Shown here piece by piece: positions 10,601 through 23,639 of a stretch of DNA of 64,000 nt (the stretch's first letter is position 1; the number at the start of each line of letters is the position of its first letter). Source of the DNA: Tubulanus polymorphus (lineage: Eukaryota > Nemertea > Palaeonemertea > Tubulaniformes > Tubulanidae). Location: positions 13,707,001 through 13,771,000 of the forward strand of contig NC_134025.1 in the NCBI RefSeq assembly GCF_964204645.1, written 5' to 3'. The position numbers were made by a program, and so were the translations under genes. The notes under the pieces are model-generated. The model searched no databases, was not told the origin of the DNA, and worked only from the letters and a program-made list of their open reading frames with translations.

Positions 10601-10697
10601 TCTTGAGTCTTTTTTTAAGTCTTGAGAAACTATTTTGGTATTTTTTTACTATGTAAGACTGATTTATACTATGATTTTCACTTTTCTTTAATTTCAG

Positions 10698-10856
10698 TTG
10701 TACAAAGAAATAAAAGAGAGTGCAGCTATCGATGCAATTAAAAATCTGTGTAGTGAACATGGACAAAAAGCATTGACATCATTAAACTTTTTACCAGAAT
10801 CAGATGCACGAAAGACACTTGAGGATATTGTCCGAGTATTTTCAGTGAAAAGATAG
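10698..10856 (+). CDS. PDSS2: PDSS2 terminal exon with stop
   Basis: This exon has 52 codons plus a TAG stop at 10854-10856, following the acceptor TTTAATTTCAG in phase 0. The product contains AIDAIKNLCSEHGQKAL and then SDARKTLEDIVRVFSVKR, aligning with the human C-terminus (SAIDLCRYHGNKALEAL...ARSALENIVFAVTRFS). It joins the exon ending at 2039 without a phase change or missing residues, so the 8.7-kb intron between them is real in this assembly. Together the four exons give the last 241-242 residues of the protein. Nothing in them is broken, so the gene appears functional despite the repeats in its introns. Confidence 0.93.
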   Translation: MYKEIKESAAIDAIKNLCSEHGQKALTSLNFLPESDARKTLEDIVRVFSVKR

Positions 10857-11414
10857 CGATTTGTTTTAACATCAGTGTGAAGGAATATAGAAGGTGTGAG
10901 TGAGTCAAGTATTTTCAGGGAAATCATCAATTAAACAAAACGCCAAATTTTGGTTTTAGATTATAATGAATAGTTTTTAAGTTGATGTAACATGTTTCTT
11001 CCACAATTATCAGGGTGAGGAAATTGTCTACCAGTTGTCTCTCTGTCCCTTAATTCTGAGAAGAAGTAGCAGGGCCTACAATCAAATGGCCTTTTTGGAT
11101 TTTGCGTAATTATGCAAATTAAGAGCTTTTGAGCCCCCTTGGAACATTGGTCCTGCGGCAGGCTATTGCATTGGCTTGTCATCCATCCATCCATCTATAG
11201 ACAGAATCTAGGTTTCTTGGAAAGTTTTCAATATGCTTATGTATGGTCTTGATATTTGGTTTCTGTAAGTTTTAAGTTTTCATGTATGTATATGTAACCC
11301 CATAGCCCTTTTGGAACGCATGGCGTTTTGGAAATGTCATGAGTGACACTGGTGTATGACGTTTAAACGTAATTCACCCATCGCACTGAACTAACTGTTG
11401 AACACAGGTGAGAC
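10857..11414 (+). other. PDSS2: PDSS2 3' UTR and downstream sequence
   Basis: This is non-coding sequence after the PDSS2 stop. No clear AATAAA lies close to the stop. The first good one noticed is TAAATAAATAG near 11813, beyond the next MITE, so the transcript end is unknown. Confidence 0.4.
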
Positions 11415-11594
11415 TACAGTGGAACCTTGCGGCAATGAACTTCAGGGAACCAGAAAATCTGTTCTTCAATTACCGATAGTTTGTTATATCCAGTATGAAA
11501 GTAATTGGTTTTTTCTTACTTGGGATGAAATTCTAGATTTGTTATAACCGATAGATCATTATACCCAAGGTCATTAAAACGAGGTTCCACTGTG
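11415..11594. mobile_element. Mariner-type MITE with CAGTGGAACCT ends
   Basis: The left end is TA then CAGTGGAACCTTG (11415-11429) and the right end is CGAGGTTCCACTG (about 11580-11592). Inside, GATAGTTTGTTATATC and TTATAACCGATAGATCATT form a second, weaker inverted pair. CAGTGGAACCTCG-type termini with a TA target are common in Tc1/mariner-derived MITEs. No transposase is encoded. Confidence 0.7.
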
Positions 11595-11971
11595 ATTAGT
11601 ATGACTTCTGAACAACAGATGGCACCTGTGTGCTGGTAGTTGCCACTGTTCGCCTGCTGAGCACTCTGTCAAATGAAAATGAGATTGCTTCTCAAAAGCA
11701 CATGTTTAGTACAAAAACAATTATACTACAAATAGTTATTTTTGGTTTTAGCTTTTATATTGTTGTAATGATTATGTAATGACAATAAGGGTTATTTATA
11801 TTCTAACTTTTCTAAATAAATAGAAGATAGTTAGTAAGCAAAAATTGTATTTCGTTTTTTTCGCTGATTTTCAAGTTGGAATATCACAATTTTTTATAAA
11901 ACTATTAAAATCACAATTTAGAATAATTTGAAAAATATAATTTTTTAGGGAAAATATGGTCCGCACTGGGC

Positions 11972-12050
11972 GCTGCAAGCACATACGCAGTGACAGGCCT
12001 CTGCACAGGGTGCTGCAAGCACATACACAGTGACAGGGCTAGCAGCACAA
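11972..12050 (+). repeat. Two-copy 40-bp tandem duplication
   Basis: GCTGCAAGCACATAC followed by GCAGTGACAGG begins at 11972 and recurs at 12012, a 40-base spacing, with two or three differences. No function is evident. Confidence 0.75.
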
Positions 12051-13619
12051 GAAGATTAGGTCAATTAGGAACAAGATGGCTTTCTTGTTACTTTTTTTGT
12101 TCAAAAATGTCATTTTAGGCCTGATCAGAATCAAGACAGCTAAAAATTTTCTTGATGTTTCCTACGTATATTTTTGCCCTTAGGGTTCATCGTCAAGACC
12201 TTTAACTTACTAATGATTAGTCATTATTCATTGAAATTTGTGATAGATATATTTTGGGAAAAAATCTTTTAACATATCTGACAGGGTTTTTGATCAGTCA
12301 ATATTTACGCAATAGGTGGGACACCTTTAGGTCATCAATCTTCATGTGTAGATGTGAAAAAGGTTTTTTTGAGGAAACTATCAACCGGTTTTAACTTATT
12401 GTCACGATATTTTATAATTATCAGAACTGACATAGGACATATTTCCATACATGTATTTGAGGTTACCCAGGTTTTTGTCCTCCGAATTCCAAATTCCATA
12501 CCGGTTTCCAAATTCACTGTATATCAACTGCCCCTCCCGAGTCTTTCCTTGAGGGAACGGAGTTTATTTGATGAAAAGTGGTAAATGCGAATACCGGTAC
12601 GTGTACTGCAACACTTGCATGCCGACCAGAGCTGTTTTTGGATTGATTTTGACTAAATTTAGTTACAATAAGCTCAGTTAGGCCCACATTACAAGTATGC
12701 GAATTTAGATATATTTCGAATCTGGCGAATCATTGTGACAGACCATTGTCGATGAGGCTTCGTAGTAAATGATGTTGCTATAAATCACACTTTCACTACT
12801 GTTAACCCGCAACGTCTCGAGGACAATCATTTCTGTTTTCAGCACGTACTATTGAGTGTTTCCTTAACTGCTCAATGGATTTGATCGCGTGAGTAAATGT
12901 CGGAAATCACCCCGGAGTGAGACTCGCTGTTAACAGCACGAAATCATTCTGAGCTGTATAAAGATGGAAAATTGACATCTTTCAGCAAGGATTTGACCGC
13001 AATTCAAAGTTGGTTGGCGATACGTGTTTTGATGTTAGGAAATGAAAGCCTGGGGCCATATTCCTAGTATCTCGCCAAGTAAGCCATCGTAACAATGCAG
13101 AAACGTCACAATATCGACGAAATTTGACTAGATTGAAGACCATTATTGAAGTCAAGAAAATTGAAAGCAATTATGGTGAGCTCGATGGTTGACTGATTGA
13201 AGGGCTACGTGGATGCATGCACATCAAAACGATTTCGGGTAATTCGTGGTGGATACTGATAGCTTGATTAAATCGTAAACGAGACGCTCGTACAATAGAA
13301 AGTCGTATTATTAACAACTTATAACTTGCTCAAAGCAACAAGCTCAGTACCACTGTATCTGTAGTCTAACTTGAATTAAATCAATGCGAGTACTTAGATG
13401 CGTTGATCCTGTAAATCCCGTCAAATAATGACAGTTTAATGAAAAATGATTTACCATGTTGAAAAATTGGAAATATTTCAAAGGTTTGAATTGAACTATT
13501 TTGATTTGCATTTATCAACGCGGTAATCAAGACATGGTTGGAAAAGTAGTACTTACTGGGGAACTACTTAGAAAAGACGTTATCTTAACTTAGGTCTTCC
13601 AAACTTAAGGTTTATTCCT
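12051..13619. other. Intergenic, no feature seen
   Basis: This is unique-looking sequence between PDSS2 and the next repeats. I found no splice-flanked coding frame or repeat. Confidence 0.5.
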
Positions 13620-13836
13620 GGGCCCAGTTGCTCAAATGTTGATGAGAGTTAATCAGTGGATAATTTACAGAGACAATTAAATCATAGTATTTATCGGGGT
13701 GGTGGGATTTGCAGTTGCCCAAAAGTTGGTTAGAGTTAACTGGTGGACAAATACCATGGTAAAAGGCAATTTCAATTGTTATTTTGGCGTGTTTATCCAC
13801 TGGTTAGCTCTGACCAACTTTTGAGCAACTGACCCC
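13620..13836. mobile_element. MITE with about 45-bp terminal inverted repeats
   Basis: The left end, GGGCCCAGTTGCTCAAATG at 13620, continues into GAGTTAATCAGTGGATAA. The right end mirrors it: TTTATCCACTGGTTAGCTC, then CAACTTTTGAGCAACTGACC, ending at about 13836. A further inner copy (GCAGTTGCCCAAAAGTTGG at about 13710) gives subterminal repetition. No protein is encoded. Confidence 0.75.
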
Positions 13837-13837
13837 T

Positions 13838-13943
13838 GGACCTGGTTCCATACCTCGGTTAACTCTTGAGTTGAAAATTTCACCCTTAGGGGCAAAAGCT
13901 AACGCTAGGGTTAATTTTAACCCACAACGGTGGAAATGGGTCC
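13838..13943. mobile_element. Short MITE adjoining the previous one
   Basis: The ends GGACCTGGTTCCA (13838-13850) and TGGAAATGGGTCC (13931-13943) are inverted with a few mismatches. Inside are GTTAACTCTTGAG and GGGTTAATTTTAACCC, the latter a 16-base perfect palindrome. It abuts the 13620-13836 element almost directly. Confidence 0.6.
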
Positions 13944-15729
13944 TGATGGTTATATTAAACCATGGACTTAGCAATTGCAAAGACAGATCGAGGAAAGTGA
14001 TGCAAGGGGTCTAAAATGTGTCAAAAGAATAAAGTTTATTGCTCCATAAATAGACAATAGTTGCTTAGGGCATATTTATTTCTGTGTGCGTTTATGTATG
14101 TTAACTATCTGTTAAGAATACCGGGTACCGTAACTCTTTTATAATTCTTTAAGTTTTTGTGCCCTAAGCAACTGTATTTTTGTGGAGCAATAAAGTTCGG
14201 AGGTTTCGGAAAAAGGATATTTAAGAACGCAGGGGCAGATCCAGCCGGTGAATTTGAGTATATTCCTAAAAACTATTGCTCAATCATATGCTGGCGGTGA
14301 AGCTCATTAAAAGAAGGTTTGGGGTTCCTCCCAAGAAAAATTCGAAAAATGACTCTATATCCGTATTTAAAGGCATTCTGGACCTGTTAGATTAGGTACT
14401 TCTAGAAAATATGTTATTCACATTTTTCTGACTATATTCTGGAATACAGGGGAATATAGCTTGGATCTGCCTCTGGAACGTAATGGAATTCGTCCCCGAA
14501 ATCTTCTGTGTCACAAAGACTACGAGTTCTATCCTCCCTGGGGTCCGGTTGTATCATCCAGTTACTTTACGCTTGGCGTGAAGCCCCACCCCGCTTCCGC
14601 AAAATGAATATTATGAAAATTATGTCTCTGGACATTCTGCAGACTGGAAAAAATGTCAAGTATATAGATCGTGATTTCATTGGAAAAAGTAAATCGGGTA
14701 TCTTTCAGACTGACAATTAGAGGGGCGCTCCAAATTAAAGGAGGATTGCGGTGTCCCTTGAATGATTTTACTATTCTACTATTCTACCGGAGTTATGCAA
14801 ATCGTCGTTCATTCGATTTTCGGTAACAAGTTCAACGTAAAAGTATGATCGGTATGTCTAACACGGACGCACCCATGCCAACCCATTTTATGAAATTTTA
14901 ATACTTCGTCTTTGTCGCAGCGATGATGTGTTTTCTGTTAATCTTTCTGATTTATTGAATATGGCCAAATCGTGTGTATTTTGTGTGTATGATCACACAC
15001 GCAGCCCGTATATTTGCGAATATTGGCGACATTTGCCATTAAATCGCCGATTTAATCATCCGCCCATGTTGTATCTGTCTTCGGTTTTTATGTTCACCGT
15101 TGTCGACTTCGCTGATTATTTCTCATAATATTACACATTGCGGTAAATGGTCGAACGTGATCTCATTTCTGATGAACGGTTTTCTTGGCATGTTTCTGAG
15201 AGCCGATTCTTCATCATTTCAGATGATGCGTTTAGTCATGTTAAAGTCTCCCTTTCAAATATGCTATGTAATATAAACGTTGGTGGCCGAAAGCTAGACC
15301 GAGGCCAGACCTGGACAATTACTCGTATGTTATAACAAACTGGTATGAAGGGAAACGAATAATGTTAAATTTACCAGATGGCTGTCCTGAAGACGGCGAA
15401 ATAAAGTATATATGACAAGTACGATCAAAAAGGGTCACTGATCCCGGGAACAATTTTTTACGTTTGAATGTATATTTTTGTGATTTTGTAACATTTTGGC
15501 ATCCTTATATTTAGTTCACACGAGGATTTCAGAACACGGTTAGATTATTCGTGTGGATTATTTAGTACTGTACTGAAATACCGGGTTTATTAAGCGCGGA
15601 TAGTGATTCTGCACCGAAAACTCGATCTCAGTACGGCTCTGAGCTGGCAGTGCACCCGGCGCTAAGCAAGCCGCGTGTAATGTAGTGTATGGCAGTTTCA
15701 AGCAATATAGGAATTCCAAAATTCAATTT
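13944..15729. other. Intergenic; part of a dispersed repeat near 14.3 kb
   Basis: This is mostly unique. The stretch near 14,310-14,350 (GGGTTCCTCCCAAGAAAAAT) resembles the repeat at 16,180 and 32,185. Short plus-strand frames at 14508, 14928 and 15147 have no recognisable domain and no supporting splice pattern. Confidence 0.4.
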
Positions 15730-15815
15730 TTGGTTTACTCGCACGAGAAAACCAAACTTTTTGAATTCTCGCGCGAGAAAACCAAAATTTTTTGAATTCT
15801 CGCGCGAGTAAACCA
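15730..15815. repeat. Three spaced palindromes around CTCGCGCGAG
   Basis: Ten-base palindromes CTCGCACGAG (15738-15747), CTCGCGCGAG (15768-15777) and CTCGCGCGAG (15799-15808) are spaced 30 and 31 bases apart. Each is followed by AAAACCAA or TAAACCAA, and the first also has TTGGTTTA before it, making a 26-base near-perfect palindrome. They lie in the intergenic region between PDSS2 and Sp6-9. The regular spacing of about three helical turns is notable. Confidence 0.8.
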
Positions 15816-16179
15816 ATAATTGAAAATTTTTTATCGTTTGCTTTAGCCGTACAGAAAAATTTTTAGTATGGCCAGAATCGACCACCATAGTCCCGAGACC
15901 GATGGATAGGAAAATTTTAGATAGGGGCTCCGCTACAAACCTAAAATATTTTTGAAAAGTACTAACGTACTTCCTGCATAGCAGCACCATTCGCATTCAA
16001 ATTGAGGGAATTACCGCTATAATATTTTTAAAACATGCAGCTAGGGTTTCGAACCTTACTGGTCTCACTATATGTATCTAAGATTTGGATATTGTCGGAG
16101 CCATCCTTTTCATTTACATAAACAACAAACGCCCGGCTGCGCATGGCAGCAGTCTTATTTTTGTCATTAGTCAATGCTG

Positions 16180-16275
16180 GATAATGGGCCTCAGATGCTC
16201 CAAAAACCCCTTGAAATTTCAAAATTTTCTTGGCGGAGGACCCCCAAACCCCCGTGGACTTCGCACCTTCGGTGT
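16180..16275 (+). repeat. Dispersed repeat fragment (family also at 32.2 kb)
   Basis: TTGAAATTTCAAAATTTTCT followed by GGCGGAGGACCCCCAAACCC is the reverse complement of a stretch at about 32,220-32,280. The copy is short and its boundaries are unclear. Confidence 0.5.
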
Positions 16276-19200
16276 TAGCCTAGTAGTTTTACTTATTTCC
16301 GCGTTTTTCAAACTTCGTTCTCATCCCTGTGGCACACACAGGTTGTTTTTCGCGAAAATGTGATAGGGAACAATCCATGTCCAGCGTCCGCGATCCAATG
16401 ATTATTTTTGCGAAATGACAAAAATGATACGCAAGAGGCCATTCATGATTTGTGTTGATATGAAAAGAACTCGCATTGTAATTAGATGCATAAAGTTACA
16501 TGGCTTTATATTTGGGAGATATTAGTACAAATCTTTTTACACTCTTTTTACTACTTCTTTGGCAGTACCGTATAAATCGTTCAGAAATCCTATAATGTTT
16601 ATCATGTCTCGAATCTTAAGGGAATTGCGTTGTTAAGTATGCCTCGAATGTCAAGCAATTACATTTTTCAAGTAATCGTCCTTCGGAAATGTGAGAGCTC
16701 GCTGTATCTATTTCTAAGTTTGAGACAACATGCGCTCTTACTGAGCCAAATTGATGAATGGATAGAAAGCTATTTTTGTTGAAATAACGCGAGACGGTTA
16801 ATGAGCTCTCTTGAGAAACGATCGCTGTAAGTGCAGCCAGAATTTCTTCTGTAACTGTAATCAGAGCGCTTTTATGCCGAGTGAACGGTTAGGATAATTA
16901 GAGCGCCCCGGTATTAAACCAGTTCGTGGTTGCAAATTGCAAATTGCCACAGTTATAGATCTTCTTGCCGTTAGCCGAGCCAAATCGACCTGAATAAAGA
17001 ATAAATTCAATTTCTTTTTTTGTCACTCAAGATAATATCTCTCAAGGAGAAAGGAAGGCAATCTAGCCTACACTTCAAGAAACAACTCTTCACTCATCAC
17101 CAAAGAAGCAAACAAGTTGTTGTCATAGATATAATAGAAATACTTACAGAAATGAAGCAATTAGTCAATCAAGTAATGGAGCATACGAACAATTAAAGTA
17201 TAATATGAAAGAACGTAGTTACTGGAAAAATTAATTTTGTCAGGTATATATATGAGGAAAAATCAGATGATCTATAGTGATATATACTTTTGATTATTCA
17301 TTAATTAACACAAATAAGTTCGAAACACTTTAATTTGTTGCCTAAAATTCACCTAGAAAGGGTTGCCAGGTAGACCGGTAGTTTCGGGTTGCAATGCACC
17401 CACTTAGAACTTTCTAATTGGGTACATTATCATCTTCAACGTCTTGCTGAAAACCTGCTACGCACCAGTATCTACACTTCACATCTCGTCATGCGAAACT
17501 CCAAAAGTAGTTTTAGTCAGACTCCAAAGTTAGTAGAATTAATCGGGATCAAGCACTTAAGCAATATAGACAAAACGAAGGCGACGAAAGGACATACTAT
17601 GTATTAACATATAATCCAGTAGTATCAGAAGTTGGTAGTATTCTAAGAATTTCGATACCATATTATCATATTTATATGTATGATAACTTTAGAAATTACT
17701 TATAGACGTCCTTACACACACCGCGGTAACGATGATAGAATATCGGGATGGAATATAAACTGTGTTCACGATCACATAGGACAAAGGAAAACGTTTCTTC
17801 ACGCTACTGGTGGTCCGATGATACAAATTAGTTATCACTGATCCGAAGATGATCATTTTTAGTGTTAGCCTAAATTTTGGACAGCTGAGTTTATTTTTGT
17901 CGATATAATTGGGCATTTTACCATCTCCCGCTGTTTTCTCACTAAAACGATCAACGTAATTTTGTAACACAGCACCAGGACTGTGATTACAGAAAATTTC
18001 CTCAAAATCCTTCCGGATTCGGGCGCTGTTTCGTCGTTAATGACCCATAATTGCAGCAAGATGATAACACCATTATCTTAGTTAATCCTTGTAATTTACT
18101 GACATAACAAGCGGTGGATTTTACCTGGAGTCATACGTCACTGCTGAAATTGCAGCCATATCTGCGAGCAAAATGGCCATTATCTCGCCCTCCGTGACAG
18201 AAAGGTAGTAGTTAACAAGCGCCAGGCACTGCCAAAGACTAGGTAATTAACTCGTTGGGAGCGATTCACAGGAAAGAAGGTGGAAAGCGATTATAACAAA
18301 CATATGATTTGCCAAGATTCTCATATTTCACCCAATAAATGATCAAAAGCGTAATTACGTCGCAGCGTTGTGGTTTCCTAGACAGGAAAATTGTGCAGTT
18401 CAAATATGCCGGTTATATGATATCGTTCGTCAATTTTGCGGTATATCGGATGCAAGGTAATTCAAATCCGGACGTGTCGAATTATCCTGTTTCCGTTACA
18501 CCGATGGGAAATTACTGATTTGAAAGAAAAAAGGACGTGGTTTTGAGTAAGAAAAAGTCAATACTATTTTCAACTCAGACACAAATAAAACAGATTTCTG
18601 TTTTTACTGGTCCTTTTGTACGCCCATAAGAATTTTAACCGATGCGTGCTGGCAACAGGGCGTTTTCGCCGCGCTTCGATGATGAAAACCTTCAAATGTC
18701 TTGGTAACAGATGCGCTACTCCGCATGAATCCAAATCTAAATGTTTTAATTGTAAGGCAGCTTTTCTTACGCGATGGTTTCTACTCGTATTCACTACGTG
18801 CGGGCGTAATTATTCGTAATCACGCCGTGTGCCGGTGGTGAAAGAATTCAAACACCCGGCTTCTCAAACTTTTCCCTTGATCATCTTTCCCGTCGCATGC
18901 ACTGAAGCCGAAAGTGTTCACATCAGTGACCCACGCGTTCGAGAGACCCAGAAGAGCCCGAAGGACACTTCAACCGCCGATTGGTGATATATAATTCATT
19001 TGTCTAGACGAGACGATCATAAATGATTGCGACCAAATCATCATCCATCCTCATTGGAAATCAGTCGATTATCTTTTATAGAGCGTGTCCTATACAAACT
19101 ACAAACGATTTGTGAATTTGGTTACCATGTACTCACTTATTCAAGGCATCATCAAAAATCAACTTGAAGTTTGAAAGAAAAAATTCATTTGATGAAATGG

Positions 19201-20570
19201 TTATATTGAACTGCCCTATATAGGCAATACTTTTACAAAGCTGCTTGCACAGCATGATGCCCACTGAAAGTCATCTCTCGTGTATTGTATGCTGTGGAAA
19301 ATAAGGAAATTATAGTCAACAAGCGGATAATTTGACCGAATCAAGTGTTTGGCACGCTACAAATTATGGATGACTGAAAAATACTTTGAGGCTTGATTTC
19401 ATAAGTCAACCATCATTAACGGTATACGGGGCCCCTTGAACATCATAATTCCTTGTAGTTCATCGGTGACACCATGATTTAAGAATATCAAATGCCACTT
19501 TTCCATTGTCGCGTGATTATGGTTTGCCTGCCCTCGTCAGCGAAATGAATATAGAATTTTATAGAGGGTGAAGTTTGCCTCCGGTTATAGAGGGAAATAT
19601 CGGATTACTACGCGGGCTTTAAACATCGCAATTACCATAAAGTTTCAAAGCTGCGGCTCTACAGTCTCAGAAACGAGAAGATTTAGACTTCAGCAGATGT
19701 TAGCCTTTTCATCGGCGCACAATAGCTGAAGAGTGCCATTTTGCCTGGCCGGTTTAGTCTATGTACGCAGTGCGACGCGTTCATAAACAACCGACCAGCC
19801 TCGGGCTGAGGTATGAACATGACACGGAAAGTAATTTTCGGGCTTTTCAGTATTCTGCATCGAACAAAAACGACGACTATTTTTCCCGCACCCGAGGTGT
19901 CCAACGAAAAGCGGCCAGATCTGTATCTCGAACGCGAGTCGCGAACTGTTTATCCGATTTCAATACTTTTCATTTAGAGTAGTTAACAAAAACCTGAATA
20001 AAACCGTAAAAACCTTTTACAAAAAGAAATTAGAGAAATCATTCAGTAATAAGTACGTATAGGCCTAACCCAAACCGAGAATTGAAATTGATATTGGTTT
20101 GAACACCGATATACCTATTTTTAATGCATATCCCAGGATTTTCTAAGGGAGGGGGGTTGCTCTGCTGGTCATCCCCCAGGTGAAATCGAAAAGGCGTCTT
20201 GAGCACCTCCTGGATAATTGGAACGAATTATGACGATGTGGGATGATATAATAAAACCCATGAAAAATGAAGATGATTGATCTTAGAGAAGACCTGACTG
20301 GTACATATGCATACAGTTTCGTTATAACGTTGTAATGCCACTGCCAACATTTTCAGAGAACACTTTGCTCGGTCTAACTCAATCTTAATGAAAATACATT
20401 CTTTATAACGCTGCCAAATCCTTTATAACGCCATATTTTTCATCGGTTCCAACGGCATTGTTAAAGACTAATACTGATATTTTGCTTAATCGGATTCATA
20501 TATGTATATATTTTTGATTACAGAAAATTACCCGATTAAGAATGACTTTCCAAAATCTCGATGCAGCCAA
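16276..20570. other. Gene-poor unique intergenic DNA
   Basis: This is 4.3 kb upstream of Sp6-9 with no supported coding exon. Short AT-core words such as TAATTA and ATTAAT recur, as in many animal regulatory regions, but I cannot measure enrichment by eye. Open frames at 17389-17607 and 18570-18819 show no recognisable features. Confidence 0.4.
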
Positions 20571-20815
20571 ACCCCAATCGGTTCAAACTGGTTGGAAGAT
20601 TGTTTGAATGGACCGAACCAATGCACGTCAATTTAAACAAGAAATTCTGTAAATTCGACCGCCGATCACACAATTTCATCTGTACTTCGATTTCCGATTT
20701 CAAAATCAAACCCTGTTTCGTATACCCAGCAGGAGTGGTGGGACGCCAATTTAAAACGAATCAAGCCAAATCTTCAAAACAAATAAGTAACGGGGACTAT
20801 TTCAAGATCAAAAAG
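20571..20815 (+). repeat. Dispersed repeat, copy 1 (partner at 42.7 kb)
   Basis: The line containing GGTTCAAACTGGTTGGAAGA, then TTTGAATGGACC, TTCGACCGCCGATCACACAA and CAAATAAGTAACGGGGACTA is shared in the same order with 42745-42965. It gives an apparent 87-residue frame here, but not in the partner copy, so it is treated as a non-coding repeat. Confidence 0.65.
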
Positions 20816-23639
20816 AATGAGTGATCTTTTCATACAAATCAATATTTTTGATAATTAATCGGGTAATTTTATGCATCACTCTGTCTGACACACTACACAA
20901 TAATGAAAAGATGGGACATCCAATTATCAACATTTTCATAGTACATAAATTGGCAAATTCGGAATGAATAGCCCATCATGCAAATTGCGATACCATCCGC
21001 ACTTCCGTTTGAAAACGAGGATGCGGCAAACAAAAGCGTCAGTAATGAGACATTTATATATCGAAAACTAGATCTATAATTACCAGGCCACTTTTTAATT
21101 AATAAAACCATAGAATGTTGCGTTGCGGCACATGTTTCATTGTGGACTCAAAGTGCGAGGATATTGACGCGCCAAATTCGGATTACACCTTGGGCAACAA
21201 TGGGACAAATGCACACGCCATAGATTTTCGCCGGTTTGTAATTAACAATTATGTTTTCCATTTAGGCGAGCAAATGACCCTTCAAACTAGCTTCCTGCGG
21301 TAATTTTTTACTCAAAGACTTCCGAAAGATCCCCGTGTGGTTCGTATTGTTCTTTAAGGATGATTTGAAGTGGGATTTGAAGACTCGAGTTTTGGGCGCC
21401 TGAAGATCGAATTAAAAAGAATTTTATTAGATAAACAAAATTATTTTGGCTAAATAGTTCATGCGAACGTCAGTTGCTTTTGTAGTAGCATGTTTGATAT
21501 TTATATTATTGAATATGTCTATCTGTGAGAAAAATCGATATATCGATTATATCGTCTGGCAAATTATTTCGATTTTACATACATGGAATATACGAATCAA
21601 GCTACACAAGAAATATTCAAAGTTTTGATAAGGTCAAATCAGTGGTGCGAAAAGTCACTAATCCACCTCCGCCATCCTTACTAGTGAAATCTGCCTTTCA
21701 AACATTGCCTTCCGAACAACTCGTGAAAGATTTACGAGTGCCTATCCAACATTTGCCGTTTATAATCCCGACGCTGTTTTTTTTCAACGAGTCGAACGGC
21801 CATACCGAGTCGGTACGCTCGATTTCATCGGCGACATCATAAAATAATCTCGAGTGTGCTTGATTTGCGACGAGCAACGGTTATCTTACACGGCGGTTCA
21901 AGGCAAACAGATGCTCCGGCAATTACTGAATTTTACATTAGTTTATTAATTACCGAGGATCATTTGAACTAAAGAAATTCACTGGAGCAGAAGGATTCGA
22001 AACCGATCCAGTGACACACCCACTGGATTATTACATTTTCTATTATTTCCACTTATCGGGACCATTTGGCGAAAAGATATCCACGGTTAATTAGTCCCAC
22101 GACAGCGAATTGAACCTGGGACCCGCAGCAGGAGCGGTAGGCGCCTGTAAACAGGTGTTTTGAATATGAAGCTTTCACTAAGATTATGTACAGTGAAATA
22201 CGATTATTTCTAAATATTATACCATTACGACTCAACCTTTGGGTATATGTAAATATATCGTTATGATGATATTACATCTTATATCTTCATCTCAAAATAT
22301 TTTTAATATACTACAAATATCTCCTTTGAGGCCGAGACTATAAAAAGAATATCTAACGTTGAAAAATCTTCATGAAGTTTCTTCTTGCAGCTTTCATATA
22401 TAATTGTTTTCGCATTATCGCCCATATTCTCCAAACAAAGGATCGCAACCGAGGTGAATCTTCTGAGATGCGAGATGACATATCTGTTCCAGAAACTATT
22501 TCTCAGCATAGCAAATATTTGAGGGTGGCGTTAATTAACATATTCATAATCATTTATCTTTACAAATTTAACAGGCTCATTACAGGATGGAAGGTTTTTC
22601 AGCATTTAGGGAGCCTCCAGCTGTAGAATTGTAAGTTGGAATTGGAAGTTGTTAAACAATTTTCTGCTCGAGCTGTCTTACAATCATTATTAATGTGTTT
22701 GTTTGAATCGTGTTATTCCTTCGATGTTCTTGTCAAGCGATCTTGATACTATATTGGACAATTTTGCGGAATGACTAACTATGTTGTAGCTTGTAAATGC
22801 ACATTTGTACATTTGTCGTTTGAAGCTGACATTTTTACAATGTGAAATTACTATGTAGCAAAATGTGACATTTCGATATATGTTTGCACGTTGGTTTTGT
22901 CGCTTCTTTAGTATTTTTGGCAGTTCTGATGTCAAGGTGTCTGATAACACACACTCAAATAACAAGTGATAAATAATTTCACGCGCCGCTTGGAATCTCC
23001 GGTGTTTTTGAAGTATCCGAGATATTTGATGTACGTCCGCCGGGGGTTAGGTAAATACGGCAATTTTCAAACAGTGTCACAATTAGAACTGGTTACAATT
23101 CGATACAATGTGAAAAGAATCGCAAAGAAAGTGTCGCAATTCAAGATTTACGGGTCGTTATACCAAACATAAATTTGATGGAATCGTTCCCCGTCGCGTA
23201 TAGGCCTATACGTGAAATTGTATGATCAGGTATTTACAAAATATCCGTATTGCTCCACGCGGAGGGTTTTTTGTCACCCGAAAAGCCTCAATTAGTTTTC
23301 AGGCGTTTTAGTGAAATTAGATTACACGAATAAAAGATATTTTGAAGACAGAATTGAATGATAATTATTTCGACCTGAGTTGTTGAAATTCTTCCGGTGA
23401 ACGGCTTTCTTCGGTGGTTGGGACATCCTGCCACGAAAGAGGTTAGGTTGTTGTTTTGTGTGTTGACCGCGCAAGTTTATAATTATGATGGGCGCGAATA
23501 TCGCCGCGCGTAATTGTTTACTGTGATGTAACGTTGCGGCGCAATCGAAGAAAATTGCGTGCGAGTTTAATGAAATAATTTCCACCATTTCCATTCATAA
23601 ATTCGAGTTCATTTCTGATTCTGATGCCCTAATAAGCAG
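20816..23639. other. Gene-poor intergenic DNA
   Basis: No gene is supported. Short frames (for example 21525-21842, 105 codons) have no recognisable motif. The minus strand near 22,080-22,130 has GGTCCCAGGTTCAATTCGC, a B-box-like sequence that could be a decayed SINE. Confidence 0.35.

Noticed and set aside
18570-18819. Overlapping plus and minus frames with a CxxC-like pattern (CLGNRC, CFNC)
   Set aside because: The frames overlap on both strands, spacing fits no zinc finger, and no splice context was found.
20561-20824. Eighty-seven-codon frame with FDRRSHNF
   Set aside because: The DNA is shared with 42745-42965 as a repeat in which the frame is not maintained.
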